Assembly: GCF_902459805.1 (NCBI RefSeq)
Contig: NZ_CABPST010000003.1
Span: forward strand, 186,001-250,000
From: Pandoraea bronchicola
GTDB lineage: Bacteria > Pseudomonadota > Gammaproteobacteria > Burkholderiales > Burkholderiaceae
DNA length: 64,000 nucleotides
Direction of reading: 5' to 3'
Part shown: one piece after another, positions 1-8,836 of the stretch
Numbering within the stretch: position 1 is the first letter of the stretch
How the letters are laid out: the number at the start of each line of letters is the position of its first letter
Position numbers and translations under genes: made by a program
The notes under the pieces: generated by a model
The model's input: the letters and a program-made list of their open reading frames with translations, nothing else
What the model was told of the DNA's origin: nothing
Database searches by the model: none

Positions 1-2
1 CC

Positions 3-845
3 GAGCGCGAATTCATCGCGCCGTCGGCCGTCAGCAAGCGTATCAACGACCTCGAGTCACTCGTCGGTTCGGCACTCCTGCAGCGGCACAAGTGGGGGGT
101 GCGGGCTACCCCGGCAGGCGAAGCCTTACTGCATCACGCGCGCAATGTGCTGCGCAGTCTCGAAAAGATGCAGGGCGACCTGTCCGAGTACACCAGTGGC
201 GTACGCGGCCACATCCGCATCTTCGCCAACGTTTCCTCCATCGTCGAAACACTGCCCGATGAACTCGGGGCTTTCCTGCGTCGCCATGACGGAGTGAAGG
301 TCGACCTCGAAGAGCACACCAGCGCGCAGGTTGTGCGCGGTGTGGCGGATGGCGCCACGGACATCGGCATCTGCTGGGATGCCGTCGACACCCGTGACGT
401 CGAAGTCTTTCCCTACCGCAACGACCAGATTGTGGCCGTGCTTCACCGTGAACACCCGCTTGCCTGCGCAGAGCAGCTCGGGTTCGTCGAAACACTCGAT
501 TTCGATCATGTCGGTGTGCATCCGGACAGCGCCATGTACACCGTGCTGCGGCGGCTGGCCGCCGAGCAGGGCAAGACTGTCAAATTCCGCATCCATGTCT
601 CGACGTTCGAAGCCGTATGCCGCATGGTGCGGGCCAATCTCGGGCTGGCGGTGGCGCCACGCGAGGCTGTCGGCATCTATTCGCAGGTGACGGACGGGGA
701 GGCGCTGCGCATCGTGCCGCTCACCGATCCGTGGGCACAGCGGCGTCTGATTGTATGCGTGCGCCGCTACGACGCCTTGCCTGTGGCGTCGCGCATGCTG
801 GTCGACCATTTGTGCGCACGTAACGTAACAGGGGGTAACGCATGA
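3..845 (+). CDS. LysR-type transcriptional regulator, 5' end cut by window edge
   Basis: The reading frame is open from position 3, so the gene starts outside the window. The first visible residues (EREFIAPSAVSKRINDLES) are the second half of a LysR winged-helix DNA-binding domain, recognition helix included. They are followed by a substrate-binding domain of about 200 residues ending with a typical LysR C-terminal segment. Family knowledge: such proteins sense a small metabolite and control neighbouring genes. It is on the same strand as, and directly upstream of, the binding protein, hydratase and CoA-transferase genes, so it probably regulates that block. The ligand cannot be read from the sequence. 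Confidence 0.9.
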   Translation, partial: EREFIAPSAVSKRINDLESLVGSALLQRHKWGVRATPAGEALLHHARNVLRSLEKMQGDLSEYTSGVRGHIRIFANVSSIVETLPDELGAFLRRHDGVKVDLEEHTSAQVVRGVADGATDIGICWDAVDTRDVEVFPYRNDQIVAVLHREHPLACAEQLGFVETLDFDHVGVHPDSAMYTVLRRLAAEQGKTVKFRIHVSTFEAVCRMVRANLGLAVAPREAVGIYSQVTDGEALRIVPLTDPWAQRRLIVCVRRYDALPVASRMLVDHLCARNVTGGNA

Positions 846-1006
846 TGCGTTGTGAGGCAGGAAGCATCGTGATCGGCGATGTCTGGCATGCCGAAACACA
901 ACTTGTCGCGGCACCGGGGGCAGCGGATGCTTTGGGGGCCGATAGCGATTCCGGCCGGCGAGCCGGAGCGCGCCTGTGTCCCGCACAGTGCGGGAGGAGA
1001 CACGCG

Positions 1007-2083
1007 ATGACACATGCTGAAGCGCGCCGTGTGCGCGATGCCGTGGGACGTCTGGTCCTCGTTCTCACGTTGATTGCGCTGGGTCTCGTGGCATTGAGCC
1101 TGAGCGCCGGGGCGTCTGCCGCGCCCGCGCAGCCGCTTGAAAAGCCAAAGATCACGATTGCCGTGGGCGGGAAGCCGGGCCTCTATTACCTGCCGCTGAC
1201 CATCGCCGAGCAACTGGGCTACTTCAAGGACGAAGGCCTTGATGTCACCATCGACGACTTCGCTGGTGGCTCGAAGGCGCTGCAGGCGGTTGTCGGCGGA
1301 AGCGCGGATGTGGGCACCGGCGCATTCGAGCACACGCTGCTGATGCAGACCAAAGGGCTGACCTATCAGTCGTTTGCGGTGCTGGGCGCCGCACCGCAAC
1401 TGGTGCTCGGTGTGGTGAAGGCCAAGGCCGGCGAGGTCAAGTCGGTCAAGGATCTGAAGGGTATGCGCATCGGCGTGAGTGCGCCGGGGTCGAGCACGCA
1501 CATGCTGGTGAACGTGGCCCTTGCGAAAGTGGGGCTCAAGCCGAGCGACGTGTCCATTGTCGGCGTCGGAAGCAATGCGACGGTGGTCGCCGCCGCGCGC
1601 GGCGGACAGGTCGATGCGGTCTCCAACGTTGATCCGATGATGACGTTGCTGCAGGAGTCGGGCGACCTCAAGGTGCTCGTCGATACGCGTACGCAGGCGG
1701 GCACCCGAGCCATGTTCGGCGGGCCGATGCCGGCGGCCGTGATGTATGCGCCGCAGAGCTTCATTCAGAAGAACCCGAGGACGGTGCAGGCCCTGGCCAA
1801 CGCTATCGTGCGGGCCGACAAATGGCTCCAGCGCGCCTCTGCCGCCGATCTCCTGAAGACGGTGCCAGAGCCCTATCTACTGGGGGACAAGACGCTTTAT
1901 CTGAAAGCCTTCGCCAACTGCCGCGAGGCATTTTCGCCGGATGGCATGATGCCCGCCGACGGTCCTGCCACGGCATTGAAGGCACTCGCTTCGTTCACAC
2001 CTGAGGTCAAGCCGTCGCAGATCCGGCTTGGCGACACGTGGACTAACGCTTTCGCAATACAGGCGAATCGGCAGTACCCCTGA
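1007..2083 (+). CDS. NMT1/SsuA-type ABC transporter substrate-binding protein
   Basis: This is a 358-residue exported binding protein. The open frame reaches back to 842, but the ATG at 1007 has a strong ribosome site (GGGAGGAGA, 991-999) and gives a clean signal peptide: a basic N-terminus, a hydrophobic core at residues 16-33 and an ASA/A cleavage site near residue 38. The mature part opens with the family pattern (ITIAVGGKPGLYYLPLTIAEQ, then GGSKALQAVVGGSADVG) of periplasmic proteins binding sulfonates, pyrimidines or aromatic acids. No permease or ATPase gene is visible beside it. They may lie before position 1, or the protein may feed a distant transporter. Confidence 0.85.
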   Translation: MTHAEARRVRDAVGRLVLVLTLIALGLVALSLSAGASAAPAQPLEKPKITIAVGGKPGLYYLPLTIAEQLGYFKDEGLDVTIDDFAGGSKALQAVVGGSADVGTGAFEHTLLMQTKGLTYQSFAVLGAAPQLVLGVVKAKAGEVKSVKDLKGMRIGVSAPGSSTHMLVNVALAKVGLKPSDVSIVGVGSNATVVAAARGGQVDAVSNVDPMMTLLQESGDLKVLVDTRTQAGTRAMFGGPMPAAVMYAPQSFIQKNPRTVQALANAIVRADKWLQRASAADLLKTVPEPYLLGDKTLYLKAFANCREAFSPDGMMPADGPATALKALASFTPEVKPSQIRLGDTWTNAFAIQANRQYP

Positions 2084-2211
2084 GCGTCTGCTGACGAACG
2101 CGCGTTTGGACGTCATGACTTCACTTTCTCCACGTGGCCGCGCGACAGTTCGGCACGGAACTTGCGACCGAATCGGGTGAACCCATGCGGGAACATTCGA
2201 GGAGCGATCTC

Positions 2212-4239
2212 ATGCAAGCCACCGTACAACTGAATGGACGCGTGCTGTGGTTGAGCGACCGTGCCGACGCCATGACCCGGCAACTGGCAGGCGAGTCATT
2301 GACCCGGGCCGAAGCCGGCCCCCTGCGCGACCAGATTTCCACTGACGAGATGACGCCCGCATGGGCGTGTCTGGCGTTCGACGAAACGCTGGGCGACTAC
2401 GTCTATGTCGGGTTGCGCTGCAGTGAAGATGCGATGGATCCTGCCGGCGTGTTTCCCGTCCGGCCGAAGGCGGTGCGCGAAGGCGGTTTCGCGGTGTCGG
2501 TCGCGGGGCTGCGCCGGGGCAAGGGATCGTCGCGCGAGGCCAGTCCGTTTGCTGAGTGGTGTGCGGGGATTCGCGTGGTGATCGCGGAGAGTTTCGAGCG
2601 CATCTACGCGCAGAACTGTCAGAACCTCGGACTGCTGATGTCGACCGACCTCGCGCTGGCCGAGCGCTTGCAGGCCGGTGAAGCCGTGCCGATCGAAGCC
2701 TTTCTCGAGGACTGCGATCCACTGGGCGAGGCCATCGTGCGCAGCGGGGGCCTGTTCGGCTATACGCGACGCCGCCTGGCGGGGGACACCGTTGCGCCGC
2801 GCCCAGCCCATGCGCCGGGTGCGATGACCTACGGCGAGAAGCTCATCGCGAAGGCGCTGGGCGTGGCTCGCGTGCGTGCGGGAGACGCCGTGTTTGTCCC
2901 TGCCGACTGGCGTTTCTCCCATGAGTATGTGACGCCGATGGCCGTGAGCTTCCTGCGTCACGCCTTCGGCGATGCGGTGCCCGCGTTGCACGATCCGGCG
3001 TCGATGATGTGCTTCGAGGACCACCTCACGCATCTCGATGCCGTGTCTGCCGACGGCAGCCGGCCGCCGCCGTTGGTGGATGCGGCGAGGCGTCTGGGGG
3101 CAGTACAGCGCGAATTTTGTGTGCAGCACGATCTGCGTCTGCACGGGCGAGTGGCTGGTGGCGGCTCGGAAGGCATCTGCCACGCCCTGATGCTCGAACG
3201 TTATGCGCTGCCGGGGCAGGTGATCGTCGGTACCGATTCGCACACACCGCATTGCGGTGCTGTCGGCGCATTTGCGTTCGGCGTAGGGGCAACGGAGATG
3301 GCGAACGCCTGGCTGACCGGAGACGCACGTCTGGCGGTGCCCGGCACCTGCCTTGTGCATCTGCGCTCGCGTTTGCCTGAGGGCGTGGGGGCGAAGGATC
3401 TGGCGCTGCATCTGCTGCATCTGCCGTATATCCGCGACGGTCGCGCCATCGGGCAGATTATTGAATTCGCCGGTGAAGCCGTGGCTCACCTGTCGACTGA
3501 CGAGCGAGCCACGCTGACCAATATGGTCGCGGAGATCGGCGGGCTGACGGGGCTGGTCGTGCCCGATGCCGAGACGGTCCGGTACCTGCGCGAGCGGCGC
3601 GGCATCGACTTCACCCTGGCGCCATGGATGACCAGCGATACGCAGGCGTCGTATGCCCATGTCATCGAGATCGATTGTGCGCGTCTCGGGGCGATGGTGG
3701 CGAGTCCGGGCGATCCGGGCAACGGTGTGGCACTGACCGATCTGACGGCGGTGGTGCCCGTCGATATTGCGTACGGCGGGTCGTGTACGGGCAGCAAGCG
3801 TGACGACCTGCGGGCGTGTCATGACGTGCTGGCGTGGGGGCTTTCGCAAGGGCATCGCGTGGCCGATGGCGTGCGCTTCTATCTGCAATACGGCAGTGAA
3901 GACGTGCGGACGTGGTGCGAGGCACAGGGCTACACCGAAGTGTTCAAGGCGGCAGGGGTGACGATGCTCTCGCCGGGATGTGGCGCGTGTGTGAACGCCG
4001 GTCCGGGCGTGTCTCGTGCGCCCGGTGAAGTGGTGATCAGTGCGCAGAACCGGAATTTCCCCGGCCGTTCCGGACCGGGACAGATGTGGCTGGGCAGTCC
4101 GGCCACCGTGGCGGCAAGTGCCTTGGCGGGGTACATCGTCGGCTTCGATCAACTACGACGCGACGGATTCGTCTCGCATGCCGTGAGCACGCCGGGCCGG
4201 CCGTGTGGCGAAGTGTCGCAAGCGGGTTCGGGAGGGTAG
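2212..4239 (+). CDS. Aconitase-superfamily hydro-lyase, fused with swivel domain first
   Basis: This 675-residue protein joins the two halves of an isopropylmalate-dehydratase-type enzyme in inverted order. The LeuD-like swivel domain comes first (residues about 1-200, with STDEMTPA and the GSSRE loop at 105-109). The LeuC-like catalytic domain follows (about 220-670), with GTDSHT at 340-345 and the 4Fe-4S ligands C525, C590 and C593 all present. Aconitase B also carries its swivel domain N-terminally, but this protein lacks the AcnB HEAT-like domain. The ATG at 2212 has AGGAG 7 bases upstream; a GTG at 2134 and an ATG at 2185 are weaker. It probably hydrates or isomerises a di- or tricarboxylate. 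The downstream CoA-transferase genes suggest a catabolic route rather than leucine synthesis. Confidence 0.85.
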   Translation: MQATVQLNGRVLWLSDRADAMTRQLAGESLTRAEAGPLRDQISTDEMTPAWACLAFDETLGDYVYVGLRCSEDAMDPAGVFPVRPKAVREGGFAVSVAGLRRGKGSSREASPFAEWCAGIRVVIAESFERIYAQNCQNLGLLMSTDLALAERLQAGEAVPIEAFLEDCDPLGEAIVRSGGLFGYTRRRLAGDTVAPRPAHAPGAMTYGEKLIAKALGVARVRAGDAVFVPADWRFSHEYVTPMAVSFLRHAFGDAVPALHDPASMMCFEDHLTHLDAVSADGSRPPPLVDAARRLGAVQREFCVQHDLRLHGRVAGGGSEGICHALMLERYALPGQVIVGTDSHTPHCGAVGAFAFGVGATEMANAWLTGDARLAVPGTCLVHLRSRLPEGVGAKDLALHLLHLPYIRDGRAIGQIIEFAGEAVAHLSTDERATLTNMVAEIGGLTGLVVPDAETVRYLRERRGIDFTLAPWMTSDTQASYAHVIEIDCARLGAMVASPGDPGNGVALTDLTAVVPVDIAYGGSCTGSKRDDLRACHDVLAWGLSQGHRVADGVRFYLQYGSEDVRTWCEAQGYTEVFKAAGVTMLSPGCGACVNAGPGVSRAPGEVVISAQNRNFPGRSGPGQMWLGSPATVAASALAGYIVGFDQLRRDGFVSHAVSTPGRPCGEVSQAGSGG

Positions 4240-4242
4240 CAA

Positions 4243-5526
4243 ATGCCGGATGTGTCCCCTGTGGCACCAACGCCGTTGCAAGGCATTCGCGTCGTGGAGT
4301 TTTCCCACATGGTCATGGGGCCCACGTGCGGCATGGTGCTTGGCGACCTCGGTGCCGACGTCATCAAGGTGGAACCCGTGGGCGGCGACGCGACGCGGCG
4401 TCTGCTCGGTACGGGGGCGGGCTTCTTCCGCTCGTTCAATCGCAACAAGCGCAGTCTCGCCGTGGACGTCACCCGGCCCGAAGGACGAGAGCTGATTCTG
4501 CGTCTGGTGAGCACGGCCGACGTGTTGACCGAGAACTTCAAGCCCGGGCGAATGCGTCAGATCGGGTTGGACTACGCGACGCTGTCGCGTTTGAATCCGG
4601 CGCTTGTCTATGTCTCGCTCAAAGGTTTTTTACCGGGCCCTTACGCCGGGCGCACCGCGCTCGACGAAGTGGTGCAGATGATGGCCGGGTTGGCCTATAT
4701 GACCGGACCACCCGGGCAACCGCTGCGCGCAGGGGCGTCGGTCAACGACATCATGGGCGGTGTGTTTGGCGCGCTCGCCGCGCTGGCGGCGCTTTATGAA
4801 CGCAAGACGACCGGGCGCGGGCAGGAAGTGCAGGGTGCGCTCTTCGAGAACTGCGTGCTGCTCGCCGCGCAGCACATGCAGCAATACGCGGTAACGGGGG
4901 TGGCGCCCGCCCCGATGCCTGCGCGTGTGTCGGCGTGGGGCATCTACGATGTATTCACGGCGCGCGACGGCGTGCAGATATTCCTCGCCGTCGTGAGCGA
5001 TAGCCAGTGGCGGACATTCTGCGATGTGTTCGGCCGTCACGATCTGGCCGACGATGTTCGGCTCGCCACGAACAACGACCGGGTGCAGGCGCGCGACTGG
5101 CTGCTGCCCTTGCTGCGCGAGATGATGCGGGGGTTTGACGCCAGCTATCTGGCGGCCGCATTCGAGCGTCACGGTCTGCCGTTCGCGCCGATCGTTGCAC
5201 CGCAGGCGCTGTTCGACGATCCCCATCTGCGCGCCAGTGGCGGATTGGGCGATCTGGTGACGGAGGACGGCGAGCACACACAGGTGCCGCTGCTGCCCAT
5301 CACGATGGCGGGGCAGCGCTTGCCTGCGCGCCGGCCGTTACCGGTGGTGGGTGAGCACACGAACGAGATTCTGCGCGATCTGGGGTATCTCGACAGCCAG
5401 ATCACTCGTCTGTTGACCGAGGGGGTGGTAGCGGGACCGGTGCACGACACCTTGCCGGACGATGCCTCCGGTGCCAACGATCACACCGGTCCCGTTTTGT
5501 GGGAAGACGGCGCCAGTCCGGGCTAA
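4243..5526 (+). CDS. Family III (CaiB/BaiF) CoA-transferase
   Basis: This is a 427-residue family III CoA-transferase, which moves CoA between carboxylic acids through an aspartyl-CoA thioester. The N-terminus (VVEFSHMVMGPTCGMVLGDLGADVIKVE) is the family signature. The catalytic aspartate is D169 in VNDIMGG, the same residue number as in formyl-CoA transferase. The ATG lies 4 bases after the hydratase stop codon with GGGAGGG just upstream, so the two genes are co-transcribed and probably act in sequence. It most likely activates the product or substrate of the hydratase. The actual acid is unknown. Confidence 0.9.
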   Translation: MPDVSPVAPTPLQGIRVVEFSHMVMGPTCGMVLGDLGADVIKVEPVGGDATRRLLGTGAGFFRSFNRNKRSLAVDVTRPEGRELILRLVSTADVLTENFKPGRMRQIGLDYATLSRLNPALVYVSLKGFLPGPYAGRTALDEVVQMMAGLAYMTGPPGQPLRAGASVNDIMGGVFGALAALAALYERKTTGRGQEVQGALFENCVLLAAQHMQQYAVTGVAPAPMPARVSAWGIYDVFTARDGVQIFLAVVSDSQWRTFCDVFGRHDLADDVRLATNNDRVQARDWLLPLLREMMRGFDASYLAAAFERHGLPFAPIVAPQALFDDPHLRASGGLGDLVTEDGEHTQVPLLPITMAGQRLPARRPLPVVGEHTNEILRDLGYLDSQITRLLTEGVVAGPVHDTLPDDASGANDHTGPVLWEDGASPG

Positions 5527-5629
5527 ATTCGGAGTGATCCGAGCGAGAAGTGCGTGCTGTCTGCTTGCGGGCAGACGGCACGGCGCGGTACGGTGTGGGC
5601 ATCGACCGTCACTTTTTCCTCGCCCCGCC

Positions 5630-6712
5630 ATGACCGAATCGCTCGACCCATCCCAGGCATATGAATCGTCGGCACCGTCGGCATCTTCCGACGCGCCGCT
5701 GGCCGGCATCACCGTGCTCGATCTCACGCGCCTCTTGCCCGGACCGCTCGCCGGGCTTCGTCTCGCCGAACTCGGAGCGCACGTCATCAAGATCGAGGAC
5801 AAGGGCGCTGGCGATTACGCCCGCGAGATGATGCTTGGGGATGATGAGCCGCCACCGAGCGCCTTCTGGCGTTTGCTCAATCGTGGCAAGTCGGTCGAGC
5901 GGCTCGACCTCAAGAACGACGCTGATCGTGCGACGTTTCGAGACTGGGTGTCTCGTGCCGATGTGTTGCTTGAGGGGTTTCGCCCCGGCGTGATGGCACG
6001 GCTGGGCTTCGATTACGAGACGCTTGCGCGCCTGAGGCCCTCGCTGGTGGTGGCATCGATCACCGGCTATGGACAGCATGGACCGATGGCGCAGGCGGCC
6101 GGGCACGACATCAACTACATCGGTTATGCCGGGGTGCTCGATCAGTTGGGGGATGCGGCGGACGCGCCCATCGTCCCGAACTTCCAGATCGGCGACTTGT
6201 ACGGCGGCGGGCAAGCGACGGTGCAAGCCGTGTTGGCGGCGCTCGTCGCGGCGCAGCGCACCGGGCGCGGCCGGTGGCTGGACATCTCGATGACGCATGA
6301 GGTGTTTCGCGCGAATCTCATCCCCGCAGTGGCGATGCACCGGCAGGGGCATGTGTCGCGAGCGGGCAAGGATTTGCTCAACGGCGGTGTGCCTTGCTAC
6401 CAGGTCTATCGCACCCAGGACGGACGCTACATGGCCGTAGGGGCACTCGAACTCAAGTTCTGGCAGACCTTGTGTGACGTGCTTGGACGCAGCGACTGGA
6501 AGACGCGGCATTGGTCGCTGGGGCAAGTGATTGGCGGCGAGGACGCACGCTCGCTTCAGGGCGAACTGGCAGCGGTGTTTGCGAGTGCGTCACTGTCGGA
6601 CTGGACGTTGCGTTTCGCCCATGCGGATTGCTGCGTCACACCGGTGCTGCGACTGGAAGAAGCCGTAACGCACCCGTTGTTTGCTCGTGCACGTGAGGCA
6701 CTGAGTCCGTGA
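5630..6712 (+). CDS. CaiB/BaiF-fold enzyme with alpha-methylacyl-CoA racemase signature
   Basis: This is a 360-residue member of the same fold as its upstream neighbour. It has GHDINYI (H159) and GDLYGGG (D189). That His/Asp pair with 30-residue spacing matches the catalytic H126/D156 of alpha-methylacyl-CoA racemase, whereas simple CoA-transferases keep only the Asp. The ATG at 5630 was chosen because the family motif LAGITVLDLTRLLPGPLAGLR follows at the usual distance; the frame is open back to 5462. It may racemise a 2-methyl-branched acyl-CoA made by the pathway, or may itself be a CoA-transferase. It is the last gene of the putative catabolic operon. Confidence 0.83.
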   Translation: MTESLDPSQAYESSAPSASSDAPLAGITVLDLTRLLPGPLAGLRLAELGAHVIKIEDKGAGDYAREMMLGDDEPPPSAFWRLLNRGKSVERLDLKNDADRATFRDWVSRADVLLEGFRPGVMARLGFDYETLARLRPSLVVASITGYGQHGPMAQAAGHDINYIGYAGVLDQLGDAADAPIVPNFQIGDLYGGGQATVQAVLAALVAAQRTGRGRWLDISMTHEVFRANLIPAVAMHRQGHVSRAGKDLLNGGVPCYQVYRTQDGRYMAVGALELKFWQTLCDVLGRSDWKTRHWSLGQVIGGEDARSLQGELAAVFASASLSDWTLRFAHADCCVTPVLRLEEAVTHPLFARAREALSP

Positions 6713-6814
6713 CGCCGGGGCGAGGGCACGTTACCGAATGTCACAATTTTTCGAGGAGGTGAGACGCGAAGTGTGGCCTTCCATCGCGTAGAGTCGTCGC
6801 TTACCGACACCGAT

Positions 6815-7609
6815 ATGCCCATGACTCGACGGCTTGCCTTGCTCCGACATCGAAACGGTTTCATCCATGCCGCGCGAGGACGATTGGCTGTTGCAGTCGT
6901 TAGCGCGGCGGCCGGCACCGCGATGACTGGATGTGTGTCCTATCAGGACACCCCGGTGGATCACGGGAAGGTTCGCTCGACGGCGATGACGACGGCGGAT
7001 CTCGCACAGACGGACATCAATCGCATGGCGACGCTGGGCATGCGCGCCAATCTCGAGAGCTTGTACGTACTGGCCGACAAACTCTACAAGCGCAACCCTC
7101 GCGAATGGCGCAAGTCCGGGGCGACGACGCAGGCGCAGGCGATAGCGCAATTGCGTGCGGCTGTCGAGGGCAGACGCAGCCTGCCTGAGTTGAAGGACCT
7201 TCGCGACGTGAAAGCCCTGTCGCTCTCGCTCGACCCGGCGTTCAGCGGCGATCGCGTGGCCGCGTTCGTCTTCAGCCTGTCGGACACGATCATCGCCGCG
7301 CATGGGGGGGCGACCGTGTTTTATCTCAGCGATGGCCTCGACGCACAGCGGATCTACAACGCGGCGCGCAACGTCGAAATCGCCGCGTGGCTGCTCGCGA
7401 GCCGTCGTGACCCAGTGGGCAAGCCGTTACTGCTGGCAAACGAAATTGCCGACGTACGCAACGTGAGCTTCGAACGGGAGTTCGGCAAAATCATTGGCAG
7501 GCTCGATCTGCTGGCCGAGATGCTCGACGAAAAATACCGCCGTGCCGGCATCGGCTACGTCCAGAATCTGCTTGGCGCGCAGTTTCTCCAGTTCCTGCCC
7601 GTGCGATGA
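6815..7609 (+). CDS. Conserved putative lipoprotein of unknown function
   Basis: The product is a 264-residue protein with a basic, hydrophobic leader and a lipobox-like AMTGC placing the lipidated cysteine at residue 40, so it is probably an outer-membrane or periplasmic lipoprotein. The rest is largely helical, without a domain I recognise. An alternative start is the ATG at 6821; the frame also opens at a GTG at 6773. It lies between the catabolic block and dinB and has no clear functional link to either. Confidence 0.7.
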   Translation: MPMTRRLALLRHRNGFIHAARGRLAVAVVSAAAGTAMTGCVSYQDTPVDHGKVRSTAMTTADLAQTDINRMATLGMRANLESLYVLADKLYKRNPREWRKSGATTQAQAIAQLRAAVEGRRSLPELKDLRDVKALSLSLDPAFSGDRVAAFVFSLSDTIIAAHGGATVFYLSDGLDAQRIYNAARNVEIAAWLLASRRDPVGKPLLLANEIADVRNVSFEREFGKIIGRLDLLAEMLDEKYRRAGIGYVQNLLGAQFLQFLPVR

Positions 7610-7637
7610 CGTGATGTCACTGATGGGGCGCAAATGT

Positions 7638-7663
7638 TGTGCAAATGCTGTATATTTGCACAG
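7638..7663 (+). promoter_or_regulatory. SOS (LexA) box overlapping a second dyad, upstream of dinB
   Basis: CTG-N10-CAG (7648-7663) with an AT-rich core, close to the proteobacterial LexA consensus, lies 17 bases before the dinB ATG. A TATATT -10-like hexamer is inside it. A separate perfect inverted repeat, TGTGCAAAT (7638-7646) and ATTTGCACA (7654-7662), overlaps it with a different symmetry centre. Confidence 0.8.
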
Positions 7664-7680
7664 TGTTTTCGCCGCCCGCC

Positions 7681-8811
7681 ATGTCATCCTCAACGCGCAA
7701 GATCATTCACTGCGATGCCGACTGCTTCTACGCGTCTGTCGAGATGCGTGATGATCCGTCGCTGCGAGGAATTCCGCTGGCCGTCGGCGGCCAGCCCGAT
7801 CAGCGAGGCGTGGTAGCCACGTGCAATTACGAGGCACGCGCCTTTGGCGTGCGCTCCGCGATGCCGTCGGCTCAGGCGATCAAGCTGTGTCCCGAGTTGC
7901 GCATCATTCCCCCCACGATGAGCCGGTATCAGGAAGCGTCGCGACGCATCATGGCGATCTATCGCGATTATACGGATCTGGTTGAACCGCTCTCGCTGGA
8001 CGAAGCGTATCTGGATGTCACAGACAGCGAGCATTGCGATGGCTCGGCGACGTTGATCGCGCGCGAGATTCGCGCACGTGTTGCTGCCGAGGTCGGGTTG
8101 ACCGTCTCGGCGGGGGTCGCCCCCAACAAGTTCATCGCCAAGATCGCCAGCGATTGGCGCAAGCCCGACGGCATGTTCGTCGTGAAGCCTGCCGAAGTGG
8201 ATGCCTTCGTGGCTGTCCTGCCGGTCGAGCGTCTGTTTGGCGTGGGAAAGGTGACGGCGGAGAAGCTCCGCGCGCTCGGCGTGGATTCGTGCGGCGATTT
8301 GCGAAGTCACTCGATAGCCGATCTCACCGAGCGCTTCGGCGTGTTCGGTCAGCGCCTGTTCGAGCGTTGCCGTGGCATCGACACGCGTGAAGTGAGCCCG
8401 GACCGCGAGCGGAAATCGATCAGTGTCGAGACGACCTACACGCGTGACCTGCGCACGCTCGCCGAATGCGAGACGGCGCTTGAACCGCTGCTTCGCCAGT
8501 TATTCGAGCGCATCGAACGGGCACGTCGCAGCGAACCGCTGGCCGTCGCCAAAATCTTCGTCAAGATCCGCTTTGCCGATTTCTCCCGCACGACGGCCGA
8601 AGCCGGTGCACTGGGGGTCGACCCCGGGCAATGCCGGCAGTTGCTGGCCGAGGCGGTTGGCCGCAAACGCCGGCCGGTTCGCCTGATGGGCGTCGGCGTC
8701 CGGTTGCTGGAAGCCCAGGCTGCACGTCAGTTACGGCTGTTCGACGACTGGGGTGACGGCACCTCGCCGACCGCGCCGCCGCCGGGCGATAATGCGGCAT
8801 CACAGACATAG
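7681..8811 (+). CDS. dinB: DNA polymerase IV (Y-family translesion polymerase)
   Basis: This is a 376-residue error-prone polymerase that extends across damaged bases. The metal-binding residues are D12 in HCDADCFYASVE and D107/E108 in SLDEAYLDVT; the palm, fingers and little-finger regions follow at normal length (GVAPNKFIAKIASDWRKPDG is typical of DinB). The ATG at 7681 is preferred over the TTG at 7639, which would put the SOS box inside the gene. The LexA site just upstream predicts induction by DNA damage. Confidence 0.96.
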   Translation: MSSSTRKIIHCDADCFYASVEMRDDPSLRGIPLAVGGQPDQRGVVATCNYEARAFGVRSAMPSAQAIKLCPELRIIPPTMSRYQEASRRIMAIYRDYTDLVEPLSLDEAYLDVTDSEHCDGSATLIAREIRARVAAEVGLTVSAGVAPNKFIAKIASDWRKPDGMFVVKPAEVDAFVAVLPVERLFGVGKVTAEKLRALGVDSCGDLRSHSIADLTERFGVFGQRLFERCRGIDTREVSPDRERKSISVETTYTRDLRTLAECETALEPLLRQLFERIERARRSEPLAVAKIFVKIRFADFSRTTAEAGALGVDPGQCRQLLAEAVGRKRRPVRLMGVGVRLLEAQAARQLRLFDDWGDGTSPTAPPPGDNAASQT

Positions 8812-8836
8812 ATCGCACAGGCGAGCGGGTTGAAGG

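Noticed and set aside
2296-4152. 618-residue open frame on the minus strand inside the hydratase gene
   Set aside because: High-GC shadow of the real plus-strand gene; the translation has no family motif and is rich in His/Arg. Similar long antisense frames at 34579-36573 (htpG) and 61014-63332 (hscA) were rejected for the same reason.
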